Assembly (NCBI RefSeq): GCF_050436995.1
Contig: NC_134766.1
Coordinates: forward strand, 6,324,001 to 6,388,000
Reading direction: 5' to 3'
DNA length: 64,000 nt
DNA from: Anticarsia gemmatalis
Lineage: Eukaryota > Arthropoda > Insecta > Lepidoptera > Erebidae
The translations under genes and the position numbers were made by a program. This document shows positions 60,901 to 62,785 of this stretch, piece by piece. Every line of letters starts with the position of its first letter. Position 1 is the stretch's first letter. Below the pieces are notes generated by a model that searched no databases, had not been told where the DNA came from, and saw nothing but the letters and a program-made list of their open reading frames with translations.

Positions 60901-62020
60901 TTCCATTTTCAAGATACACAATATTAGTAGTTAAGTGTTATATTCTTGTAAAAATCGGTTGTATGCGATGGGTAATCTTTTAAAAACTTGCTTAAAAATT
61001 TGATACAAATTACAGTTTGATGGTGCATTCTAAACTACATTCAATACATTTTTGAGTATGTAAGTCTCTCCCTACCATTAGGGGAAAGGGCGTAATTTTT
61101 TGTATGTAAAAAACTGTTTTTACACACAAAAAATTACGCCCTTTCCTTTACTTATCTCGCAACAAAAATGTCTAATTAACGACCATAACTATCAAATTCT
61201 AGAAGTCTTGTATAAAAATAACAACGCCATCTTTTAACAAAACCAGACAGATGACTAAGCATTCTTTTCACCAAGAATATTCTTTCCTAACTATTTACCA
61301 GCCCTGTATTGTGTTTCTACAAAGTAAATTATGCCTTCAGGACGTCACGAAGAAATTCATTGAAGCAGATATTATGTCAGCGGCGCCGATTCAGGCGGGC
61401 TCTTGTTTGGGAAACCAGCGATTTAAGAACATTGACGAAACAGATAAAGGAATTTTATAAACTGTTAATTTGAGGTTACATGGAGTCGTGTTTTATGTGT
61501 TTTTCTTAGTCTTGTCAGGACGCATCAATGTCGAAACAAGTACTGTTTAGGAATTTTTGAAGTAACTGTAGCAAAGTAAAGTAAAGTGTAAAGTTTATAA
61601 TCCCATGCAAAACTCTGCTATACTATTTCCTATGCTATATATACTTATGATTGACTGAATCACATACGGTTTAATTATTTACATTGTGTATACTTTCTTA
61701 GTTATTTCATCATTTTTGCCAGCGGTCACATTTTGACCGACTTTGTGAGGCTAAGAAAGGTAATTATTGAACTAAGTACGATGTTTCCACTCGTGTTGTC
61801 GTGTTATGAAGCATAGTAAAAAATGTGCGATAAACGTATAAAGAACTTAATTCTCTAAAATCTCTTTAAAAATTCTAGAACGATTTCTGAAGTAATTCAA
61901 GTACTATTTGTACTTAGATACTTACGTATGTGGTGTTTGGCATAAGTGTTTTGTGCGTCTGATTAGCAGCGAACATGAGACTGATACCGCCCCACGAGTC
62001 ACGGAATATGAACTCATCAC
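9825..62020 (-). CDS. Dpp10: Inactive dipeptidyl peptidase 10/6-like protein (S9B pseudoenzyme), 15 exons, 5' end outside window
   Basis: Seen: exons 62020-61926, 55310-55183, 43819-43590, 26738-26596, 26215-26073, 23895-23772, 22724-22489, 21376-21256, 18486-18351, 17899-17727, 15016-14874, 12692-12501, 12132-11975, 10743-10532 and 9968-9825 join in one frame of 791 codons plus stop. Numbering below starts at the first complete codon. Residues 1 to about 500 are the DPP4-type beta-propeller; the rest is an alpha/beta-hydrolase. The nucleophile position is Ala641 (G-R-A-H-G-G) instead of Ser; Asp719 (HGTADNN) and His751 (DEGH) remain. Their spacing (78 and 32 residues) equals Ser630-Asp708-His740 of human DPP4. 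A W-L-Y-E-E-E motif (147-152) matches the DPP4 Glu205/Glu206 region. Family knowledge: vertebrate DPP6 and DPP10 also lack the serine and are type II membrane partners of Kv4 channels. Inference: neuronal channel-modulating or other non-enzymatic surface role. The symbol is by resemblance; orthology to insect Dpp10 is not proven. The anchor and N-terminus (roughly 65 or more residues) lie upstream of 64000. Confidence 0.88.
9969..10531 (-). other. Intron, 563 bp
   Basis: Separates the His and Asp exons; contains the Helitron-like fragment at 10293-10400. Confidence 0.9.
10293..10400 (+). mobile_element. Helitron-like 5'-end fragment
   Basis: It starts TCTATATATTATATAAAAATG and runs into 'CACGCGTGAAAGGCTAGACCGATTTTACTAATT', the kind of start and 'ACCGATTT' core seen in the Helitron-like copies further along. 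There is no 3' hairpin end nearby, so this is a fragment. It lies in the intron after the triad-Asp exon. Confidence 0.4.
10532..10743 (-). CDS. DPP-like gene, hydrolase exon with triad Asp (residues 674-744)
   Basis: 212 nt, acceptor TACCCAG, donor GTTGGT, phase 1 in and 0 out. It encodes Y-A-E-R-Y-M-G-F-P ('YTERYMGLP'), then L-L-L-V-H-G-T-A-D-N-N-V-H-V-Q-Q-S ('LLIHGTADDNVHFQQS'). The triad Asp is present as residue 719; the next residue is Asn rather than Asp. Confidence 0.95.
10744..11974 (-). other. Intron, 1231 bp
   Basis: Contains a repeat tail at 10841-10962; otherwise AT-rich with nothing recognisable. The 71-codon plus-strand frame at 11245 is chance. Confidence 0.9.
10841..10962 (+). 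repeat. Interspersed repeat tail, GGAAGCCGACTCCAACATAG type
   Basis: The segment with 'ACTGGAAGCCGACTCCAACA' recurs at 43366-43397 and inverted at 48325-48345, so it is a dispersed family. It is probably the 3' part of a SINE or LINE; no ends were determined. Confidence 0.5.
11975..12132 (-). CDS. DPP-like gene, nucleophile exon with Ser replaced by Ala (residues 621-674)
   Basis: 158 nt, acceptor CCACCAG, donor GTCAGT, phase 2 in and 1 out. It encodes V-A-V-W-G-R-A-H-G-G-F-L-A-A-L, the position of 'IAIWGWSYGGYVTSM'. The codon at 12074-12072 is GCA, so the catalytic serine is alanine; the flanking Trp and Tyr are Arg and His. The rest (F-H-C-G-I-A-L-T-P-I-V-R-W-R-Y-Y) follows 'FKCGIAVAPVSRWEYYD' closely, so the frame is secure and the loss is not caused by a frameshift. 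Confidence 0.94.
12133..12500 (-). other. Intron, 368 bp
   Basis: AT-rich, nothing recognisable. Confidence 0.9.
12501..12692 (-). CDS. DPP-like gene, hydrolase exon (residues 557-621)
   Basis: 192 nt, acceptor CAACAG, donor GTAAGT, phase 2 in and 2 out. It encodes H-G-A-P-G-T-Q, A-S-V-D-A-R-G-A-G-G-R-G and R-R-L-G-T-V-E-L-A-D-Q-L-E-V-A. These align with 'YAGPCSQ', 'ASFDGRGSGYQG' and 'RRLGTFEVEDQIEAA'. The Tyr of Y-A-G-P, which carries the oxyanion-stabilising hydroxyl (Tyr547 in DPP4), reads His here: a second active-site change besides the serine. Confidence 0.94.
12693..14873 (-). other. Intron, 2181 bp
   Basis: Holds the 58-nt perfect palindrome at 12946-13003; otherwise AT-rich with nothing recognisable. 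Confidence 0.9.
12946..13003. repeat. Perfect 28-bp palindrome with 2-nt loop
   Basis: Left arm 12946-12973 starts TAGTCCCATTTCCAGAAA; right arm 12976-13003 is its exact reverse complement; the loop is CC. The whole 58 nt has no mismatch. It is intronic. Transcripts from either strand would form a near-perfect hairpin. Confidence 0.85.
14874..15016 (-). CDS. DPP-like gene, hydrolase-domain start (residues 510-557)
   Basis: 143 nt, acceptor TTCACAG, donor GTAAGT, phase 0 in and 2 out. It encodes L-P-T-P-R-T-F-S-V-Q-L, then L-L-L-P-P-G-L, then K-Y-P-L-V-L-K. This is the first strand region of the S9 hydrolase, matching '[23 protein letters not shown]'. Confidence 0.93.
15017..17726 (-). other. 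Intron, 2710 bp
   Basis: Holds a degenerate SINE head at 16371-16462; otherwise AT-rich with nothing recognisable. Confidence 0.9.
16371..16462 (-). mobile_element. SINE family B head, degenerate
   Basis: On the minus strand it reads a tRNA-like A-box region (CCCGTGGCACAATCG) and B-box region (GGGTTCGATTG), the same arrangement as the copy at 40930-41110. The rest of the element is not recognisable. Confidence 0.45.
17727..17899 (-). CDS. DPP-like gene, last propeller exon (residues 452-509)
   Basis: 173 nt, acceptor CCCCAG, donor GTAAGT, phase 1 in and 0 out. It encodes C-L-Y-H-E-A-H-F-S-P-S-S-A-Y-F, then C-L-G-P-G-V-P-T-F-S-L-H, matching 'CQYYSVSFSKEAKYYQLRCSGPGLPLYTLH'. It ends in L-E-N-N-T-A-V-K, which includes a sequon and corresponds to the 'VLEDNSALDK' hinge into the hydrolase domain. 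Confidence 0.93.
17900..18350 (-). other. Intron, 451 bp
   Basis: AT-rich, nothing recognisable. Confidence 0.9.
18351..18486 (-). CDS. DPP-like gene, insertion exon with hexalysine (residues 407-452)
   Basis: 136 nt, acceptor ACGCAG, donor GTAAAT, phase 0 in and 1 out. The 45 complete codons fall between the C-x-x-C pair and the next conserved block. DPP4 has only about ten residues there, so nearly the whole exon is an insertion. It reads as an acidic, Ser/Pro/Trp-containing linker (W-D-T-E-W-D-E-E) followed by T-S-P-S-P-T and six lysines (444-449, all AAG codons). Because 136 is not a multiple of three, skipping it would break the frame, so it is probably constitutive. I do not recognise its function. 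Confidence 0.85.
18755..18800 (+). mobile_element. SINE tail fragment
   Basis: 'CCAGCAGTGGGATGATACAGGCT' resembles the ending of tRNA-derived lepidopteran SINEs. Very short and diverged. Confidence 0.35.
19676..20057 (-). mobile_element. Helitron-like element, second (older) family
   Basis: On the minus strand it ends GCGCGGGTCAGCTAG, the same 3' end as the young copies. It starts near 20057 with a TCCTACTA-like start, followed by 'GTTTGTTACTCTTTCGACCAG'. The inside differs from the young copies. Non-autonomous, no protein. Confidence 0.5.
20436..20523 (+). repeat. Possible LINE 3'-tail fragment
   Basis: It shows 'GAAGATCGTACCAAGTGGCTTTCTTTGGTCTCTGCC' in diverged form, followed by a TATGTACATATGTATG tract; related to 2525-2600 and 22760-22905. 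Confidence 0.45.
21256..21376 (-). CDS. DPP-like gene, propeller exon with C-x-x-C (residues 366-406)
   Basis: 121 nt, acceptor TTGCAG, donor GTTTGT, phase 2 in and 0 out. It encodes Y-Y-L-G-I-P-E-G-K-P-G-Q-Q-H-L-Y-R-V and then L-P-Y-C-V-T-C. This matches 'YYISNEYKGMPGGRNLYKI' and the 'CLSC' cysteine pair of S9B propellers. Confidence 0.92.
21377..22488 (-). other. Intron, 1112 bp
   Basis: AT-rich; no repeat or gene identified. Confidence 0.9.
22489..22724 (-). CDS. DPP-like gene, propeller exon (residues 288-366)
   Basis: 236 nt, acceptor CCTCAG, donor GTGAGT, phase 0 in and 2 out. It contains S-G-V-D-G-W-V-E-S (the 'STTGWVGRF' position), L-F-R-H-I ('GYRHI') and T-H-G-S-F-D-V-V-E-L-L-A-W-D ('TKGTWEVIGIEALTSD'). 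It is very GC-rich at third positions, unlike the surrounding introns. Confidence 0.92.
22725..23771 (-). other. Intron, 1047 bp
   Basis: Holds the LINE-tail fragment at 22760-22905; otherwise nothing recognisable. Confidence 0.9.
22760..22905 (+). repeat. Possible LINE 3'-tail fragment
   Basis: 'GGAAGTTTGTAAGGACCGTA' and 'CTGGCCTCTGCCTAC' lead to 'GTGTGATTTTATGTATGTATG', the clearest copy of this family in the window. A microsatellite-like TATG tail is usual for RTE-type LINEs, so that assignment is inference. Confidence 0.5.
23772..23895 (-). CDS. DPP-like gene, propeller exon with cysteine pair (residues 246-287)
   Basis: 124 nt, acceptor TTTCAG, donor GTGAGT, phase 2 in and 0 out. It encodes D-Y-Y-F-T-S-A-Q-W-V then W-L-T-R-M-Q-N-L-S-V-V-S-V-C, matching 'DHYLCDVTWATQERISLQWLRRIQNYSVMDIC'. 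N-L-S is a sequon. Two cysteines eight residues apart (V-C-K...Y-C-Q) are placed like the disulfide-forming pair of DPP4. Confidence 0.93.
24514..24702. mobile_element. 189-bp MITE with 41-bp terminal inverted repeats
   Basis: The left arm 24514-24554 (CAGTACCTCGATTCTCTACC...) and right arm 24662-24702 match as inverted repeats at 39 of 41 positions. The interior contains GGCGCTGATCAG and TTCATACAAAA, shared with the diverged copy at 1988-2276. No clear target duplication was found, so the superfamily is open. Confidence 0.75.
25655..25800 (-). mobile_element. SINE family B
   Basis: On the minus strand: GTGGTTGCCACGACAGTGC, then GTCGTGGGTTCAATTCCCAC (B box), then the shared body 'AAATATTTGTGCGATCC...GTGTCCTGTCTTG'. 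Compare 40930-41110 and 55411-55500. Confidence 0.65.
25950..26020 (-). mobile_element. SINE family A tail, decayed
   Basis: 'CTGGGCACCAGTTTCCTCCC' through 'AGCCTTGAGTCCAC' is a reverse-strand, diverged match to the tail of the SINE at 5730-6034. It ends about 50 bp from the exon at 26073. Confidence 0.45.
26073..26215 (-). CDS. DPP-like gene, propeller exon (residues 199-246)
   Basis: 143 nt, acceptor TACACAG, donor GTAAGT, phase 0 in and 2 out. The segment V-R-Y-P-K-P-G-T-N-N-P-T-V is a near match to the S9B hallmark 'VPYPKAGAVNPTVKFFVV'. It is followed by a variable stretch ending I-L-E-E-G before the next exon's D-Y-Y. Confidence 0.94.
26216..26595 (-). other. Intron, 380 bp
   Basis: AT-rich, nothing recognisable. 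Confidence 0.9.
26596..26738 (-). CDS. DPP-like gene, propeller exon (residues 151-198)
   Basis: 143 nt, acceptor CTACAG, donor GTAATG, phase 1 in and 0 out. It encodes E-I-L-D-S-R-T-A-L-W-M-S-A-D-G-H-M-V-L-Y-A-T-F-N-D-S in two stretches, matching the DPP4 blade '[20 protein letters not shown]'. It lies after the 16.9-kb intron and only 380 bp before the next exon. Confidence 0.93.
27165..27790. repeat. Possible DNA-transposon remnant with CG-rich ends and a TGACGTCA word
   Basis: The left side (GGGGCGTAGCAGTGACGTCA) is imperfectly inverted at the right (GTCACCGCTGCGTCGC). Inside, TACAGGGTG (27256) faces CACCCTGTA (27717). The palindrome TGACGTCA at 27184-27191 is a consensus cAMP-response-element word. 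Frames of 126 and 90 codons within have no recognisable domain. Confidence 0.35.
29270..29313. repeat. Perfect 20-bp hairpin
   Basis: Left arm 29270-29289 and right arm 29294-29313 are exact reverse complements (ACTCGAATCAGTTTTTATTT), loop ATAG. It sits near the middle of the hAT-like element. Confidence 0.8.
29685..29800 (+). mobile_element. SINE family A 3' part with poly(A)-like tail, nested in the hAT-like element
   Basis: 'AAATTTGTTTAATACAATTA' through 'GGAGGAGACCCTTGCCCTGC' and 'AGTGGGACAGTAATGGGT' match the full SINE closely and end in an A-rich run. Truncated at the 5' end. Confidence 0.7.
30170..30325 (-). mobile_element. tRNA-headed SINE, minus strand
   Basis: On the minus strand: GCCTCTGTGGCTTGGGCGG (A-box region) and TTCTGGGTTCACTCCTGAG (B-box region), followed by a purine-rich GAAAGAAAGAAAGAAG tract. 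This explains the 63-codon minus-strand frame here. Confidence 0.5.
31163..31407 (-). mobile_element. Helitron-like non-autonomous element
   Basis: On the minus strand it starts TCTATACTTACAATATTATA after an A and ends GCGCGGGTCAGCTAG before a T. The subterminal hairpin CGCAA-GCGAAG-TTGCG is followed by CTAG, fitting the Helitron CTRR end. It is more diverged than the copies at 46391 and 53605. Confidence 0.65.
32200..32543. repeat. Possible MITE with TATACAGG ends
   Basis: TATACAGGGTG at 32200 faces CATCCTGTATA ending at 32543, and both are followed inward by a TCGAA/TTCGA word. AT-rich and non-coding inside. Target duplication not resolved. Confidence 0.4.
36267..36330 (-). mobile_element. 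Helitron 3'-end fragment
   Basis: CTAGCTGACCCGGTGCGCCACTCGCTACTT is a diverged version of the Helitron 3' end in reverse; the remainder is not recognisable. Confidence 0.4.
36462..36620 (-). mobile_element. SINE family A, reverse strand, 3' portion
   Basis: Starting TTTTAACCCATTAATCCTAC, it reads backwards through the SINE tail ('CCACGCTAGCCAAGTGCGGG') to 'TTTTCCTTCACC', covering the 3' two thirds of the full-length element. Confidence 0.65.
37880..37960 (+). repeat. Possible LINE 3'-tail fragment
   Basis: 'CTCTGCCTACACCTTCGGGT' and 'AACAGGCGTGATTTTATAA' resemble the family at 22760-22905, diverged. Confidence 0.4.
38495..38712 (-). mobile_element. SINE family B with internal 74-bp tandem duplication
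   Basis: The block 'ACAAAAATATTTCTTCCGTG...GACTTACTGG' occurs at 38543-38605 and again at 38617-38679 with almost no change, so the tRNA-like head is partly doubled. The complete head (CTCCGTGGCGCAGTGG on the minus strand) lies at the right. This explains the 89-codon minus-strand frame. Confidence 0.65.
38760..38955 (+). other. GC-richer patch followed by a donor-like GTAAGT, possible non-coding exon
   Basis: The stretch is richer in G+C than its surroundings, repeats TGCCAGATT, and is followed at 38953-38960 by AAGGTAAGTAAA, a good plus-strand splice donor. An 84-codon frame has no recognisable domain. It could be a first exon of an unseen plus-strand transcript, or chance. Confidence 0.2.
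40930..41112 (-). mobile_element. SINE family B, best copy
   Basis: Minus strand: GCGTGGCGCAGTGGTTGAGG (A box TGGCGCAGTGG), GTGGGTTCGATTCCCACAC (B box GGTTCGATTCC), then 'AACAATTATTTGTGCGAGCC' and a body ending 'CACAAGAGTAATTC'. A second partial copy of the body's end lies just upstream (40866-40900). It could be misread as a tRNA gene, but no acceptor stem closes. Confidence 0.75.
41405..41485 (-). mobile_element. SINE family A head, reverse strand
   Basis: Minus strand: TATAGCCGAGTGATATAAG, CACACAAGTGGTCGACGGTT and GGTTCGAACCCAACACCAAT, the same tRNA-like head as at 5730-5810. Only the head is present. Confidence 0.6.
42540..42870. other. GC-richer unassigned patch in the 11.4/16.9-kb intron region
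   Basis: Overlapping frames of 60-76 codons on both strands and G+C above the surroundings set this apart, about 0.7-1 kb downstream of the exon at 43590 on the gene's strand. No domain is recognisable. It could be a regulatory element, an alternative exon or an old transposon. Confidence 0.2.
43310..43405 (+). repeat. Interspersed repeat tail, GGAAGCCGACTCCAACATAG type
   Basis: It carries 'GAGACTGGAAGCCGACTCCA' and 'CAACATAGTTTTTAAAAAATTAA', the same family as 10841-10962. It ends about 190 bp from the exon at 43590. Confidence 0.5.
43590..43819 (-). CDS. DPP-like gene, propeller exon ending in the Glu motif (residues 74-151)
   Basis: 230 nt, acceptor CAACAG, donor GTAAGT, phase 2 in and 1 out. 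It encodes A-A-W-T-P-K-G-H-G-L, then D-I-Y-Y-R-P, then N-G-V-P-D-W-L-Y-E. The last part is the conserved 'NGITDWVYEEE' segment of S9B enzymes. The third Glu codon starts in the next exon, and E151-E152 align with the pair that holds the substrate amino terminus in active DPP4. Keeping this motif in a protein without the serine is notable. Confidence 0.93.
44711..44745 (+). mobile_element. Helitron 3'-end fragment
   Basis: 'TCTACGCGAAGAAAATCGCG' followed by 'GGCAGAAGCTA' is the 3' end of a related Helitron-like family (hairpin CGCGAAGAAAATCGCG). Confidence 0.35.
45180..45400 (+). mobile_element. SINE family A, decayed
   Basis: 'AGCGTTCAAACTCAAGGCAA', 'AAAGTCCCCATCCCG', 'CTAGCGTG', 'GACCTAACC' and 'ACTGATGGGTTAA' appear in the SINE order and at the SINE spacing but with many changes. 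Confidence 0.5.
46391..46634 (+). mobile_element. Helitron-like non-autonomous element, intact ends
   Basis: It starts TCTATACTAATATTATAAAG after A46390 and ends GCGCGGGTCAGCTAG before T46635. A hairpin (CGCAA GCGAAG TTGCG) stands just before the CTAG end. Helitrons insert between A and T without target duplication and end in hairpin-CTRR, so all signs agree. A GTTT-rich tract follows the 5' end. Confidence 0.75.
47820..47905 (+). repeat. Interspersed repeat fragment
   Basis: 'AGTTAAGCTACGCTTACCGAGG' faces an inverted relative at 48450-48475 (CCTCGGCAAGCGTAGCTTAA), so two copies of one family lie about 500 bp apart in opposite orientation. Confidence 0.45.
48285..48530 (-). repeat. Interspersed repeat (same family as 47820 and 10841)
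   Basis: It includes the reverse of 'GGAAGCCGACTCCAGCATAG' at its left and 'GGTCACCCATCCACAGAAAA' with 'CGGCAAGCGTAGCTTAACC' at its right. The two repeat words seen separately elsewhere are therefore parts of one element. Family not named. Confidence 0.5.
48945..49040 (-). mobile_element. Helitron-related internal fragment
   Basis: 'GTACCAAGTTTCATAAAAAA' and 'CAGTAGTTTTTGCATGACAG' followed by 'AGTAACGAACAT' resemble the interior of the older Helitron-like family seen at 19676-20057. Confidence 0.35.
50691..50732. repeat. 13-bp perfect inverted repeat
   Basis: ACAAGATTTACTT at 50691-50703 is exactly inverted at 50720-50732, with a 16-nt loop. AT-rich; could be chance or a small cruciform. 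Confidence 0.5.
52021..52039. repeat. (AGT)n microsatellite
   Basis: Six perfect AGT units in the 11.4-kb intron. Confidence 0.8.
53605..53868 (+). mobile_element. Helitron-like non-autonomous element, intact ends
   Basis: It starts TCTATACTAATAAAATAAAG after an A, has a long (GTTT)n tract, and ends GCGCGGGTCAGCTAG before a T. It is highly similar to 46391-46634 and to 54730-55001. The 80-codon frame running through it reads this repeat and is not a gene. Confidence 0.75.
54730..55001 (-). mobile_element. Helitron-like non-autonomous element, intact ends, reverse strand
   Basis: Same family as 53605-53868 but inverted and only about 0.9 kb away. It runs CTAGCTGACCCGCGCAACTT to ATTAGTATAGA with A and T flanks. 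The (CAAA)n tract is longer here. It ends about 180 bp from the exon at 55183. Confidence 0.75.
55183..55310 (-). CDS. DPP-like gene, propeller exon (residues 32-74)
   Basis: 128 nt, acceptor CTACAG, donor GTAAGT, phase 0 in and 2 out. It encodes a typical propeller strand: F-S-V-S-A-D-R-R-F-L-L-L followed by R-H-S-Y-L-A-R-Y. These fit the DPP4 motifs 'YSISPDGQFILLEYN' and 'RHSYTASYDIYDL' in order and spacing. Confidence 0.92.
55411..55510 (-). mobile_element. SINE family B fragment
   Basis: 'GAATTGCTCTTGTGTCGCGG', 'TTTACAAACATGCAAACAGC' and 'CGAAACAATTATTTGTGG' match the body of the copy at 40930-41112; the tRNA head is missing. Confidence 0.6.
55633..56211 (+). repeat. Tandem duplication of about 290 bp
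   Basis: Copy 1 (55633-55920) and copy 2 (55927-56211) both begin TCTAGAATTTCATAAAGG and end GATTCCGAGTCCAATTCGAT, with scattered substitutions and small indels between. Directly after copy 2 the word ATACGGTATCG is itself repeated in tandem. No coding capacity. Confidence 0.85.
56936..56990 (-). mobile_element. Helitron 3'-end fragment, related family
   Basis: 'CTAGCTTCTGCCCGCGATTT' and 'CATCCGCGTAAAAG' form the reverse of a Helitron-like 3' end; compare 44711-44745. Confidence 0.4.
57015..57295 (+). repeat. Interspersed repeat, SINE-like
   Basis: 'GACCGACTTTTTACGTGCCC', 'TCCGAAGCACGGAGACACCC', 'GCAGTCACCCATCTATAGAA' and 'CAATGGTTGCTTAACCCACA' share order with the element at 48285-48530. 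This accounts for the 87-codon minus-strand frame. Confidence 0.5.
58087..58343 (-). mobile_element. Helitron-like non-autonomous element, 3' tip lost
   Basis: Same family as 54730-55001. The terminal CTAG has been lost: it begins GACCCGCGCAACTTCGCTTG. The 5' end reads TCTAGACCAATATTATAAAG on the minus strand. Confidence 0.7.
59754..59999 (+). mobile_element. Helitron-like non-autonomous element
   Basis: It starts TCTATACTAATATTATAAAG and ends GCGCGGGTCAGCTCG before a T (the last CTAG mutated to CTCG). It has only a short (GTTT) tract. Confidence 0.72.
60616..60689. repeat. Tiny nested inverted repeat (possible short MITE)
   Basis: CAACCCTAGCG at 60616-60626 is exactly inverted at 60679-60689, and inside it ACCGCT/AGCGGT (60645-60665) form a second stem. 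It is richer in G+C than its surroundings. Confidence 0.5.
61083..61146. repeat. 30-bp inverted repeat with one mismatch
   Basis: GGAAAGGGCGTAATTTTTTG and the following bases to 61112 pair with 61117-61146, with a single A/C mismatch and a 4-nt loop. The hairpin lies about 780 bp upstream of the exon at 61926 in plus coordinates, that is, in the intron after it on the gene's strand. Confidence 0.8.
61926..62020 (-). CDS. DPP-like gene, first exon visible (propeller start, residues 1-31)
   Basis: 95 nt, acceptor TTTCAG and donor GTAAGT; enters in phase 1 (the first base of a Gly codon comes from an exon beyond the window) and leaves in phase 0. It encodes D-E-F-I-F-R-D... to N-T-T-Y, matching the stretch of S9B propellers where DPP4 reads about residues 65-95. 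Two N-glycosylation sequons are visible, N19-Q-T and N28-T-T, consistent with an extracellular domain. Confidence 0.85.
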
Positions 62021-62119
62021 CTGAAACAAACAAATAATATTTATAATATTTAAGTAAGTGTTGCTTTTTTGTATAGCAGTTAGACTGTTTATTAAACGGT
62101 TTATTTATCTGCGACATAT

Positions 62120-62320
62120 TCACTTCTATTTGCCGGAACCACATTTGGACATCGTGGTGAATTCAAGGCCTAACCAGCTTGTCATTGCAAAAACAGGATT
62201 CAAATTAAAAAATATTTATTTCAGGCTACTGCCCATAGATTGATACCTTTATCTTAGTATACATATTCATTTCCGGAGAAGAAATCCTTGCCTAGCAGTA
62301 ATACAGTAAGGAGGTTTCGT
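62120..62320 (+). mobile_element. SINE family A, decayed 3' part
   Basis: 'CATCGTGGTGAATTCAAGGC' and 'CTAACC', then after an interruption 'GGAGAAGAAATCCTTGCCTA' and 'GCAGTAATACAGTAAGG', follow the SINE tail order. Confidence 0.4.
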
Positions 62321-62611
62321 TGACTTTACTGCTACTGATGTATAAAGCTAAATTAATGATGTAATATTGATAATAATTGGATTACAATTAATAAGAACTT
62401 CTACGAATTCGATTCAATGTTATCGGTGTATCAAACAGATTTAATTAATGCGTTCGCTTAATTGTGTATGGGATAATGATATTTAAGATCTCTTTTTCGA
62501 ACAAAACCACTGTGGTTTTATTGCAAAAAGAGTCAGATGTCATTGCTAATTACCTAAATGCACTTAATGATACGTATTCCACAACCTCCTTACTAAAGGC
62601 TATGGTATTTT

Positions 62612-62785
62612 TTTAACCCGTTACTGTCCCACTGTTCGACAAAGCTCTCCTCTCGTAATGAGAGAGGGGTTAGGCCTTCAGTGCACCACGTTGGCCAAGT
62701 GTCAGTTTGTTACTATGTTTGCTCTCAAAAATGTATTAAACAAATTTTAGGTGTGCGTGTGCATCACGAAATGTTTTCCTTTGCC
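62612..62785 (-). mobile_element. SINE family A, reverse strand
   Basis: 'TTTAACCCGTTACTGTCCCA', 'TCTCCTCTCGTAATGAGAGA', 'CACCACGTTGGCCAAGTG' and 'TGTATTAAACAAATTTTAGG' match the reverse of the full SINE through to the 'ATGTTTTCCTTTGCC' part. The tRNA-like head is missing. Confidence 0.7.

Larger units (their letters stand above)
55311..61925 (-). other. Intron, 6,615 bp
   Basis: Holds a SINE B fragment, the 290-bp tandem duplication, repeat 57015-57295, Helitron-like copies at 58087 and 59754, and two inverted repeats (60616, 61083). No gene. Confidence 0.85.
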
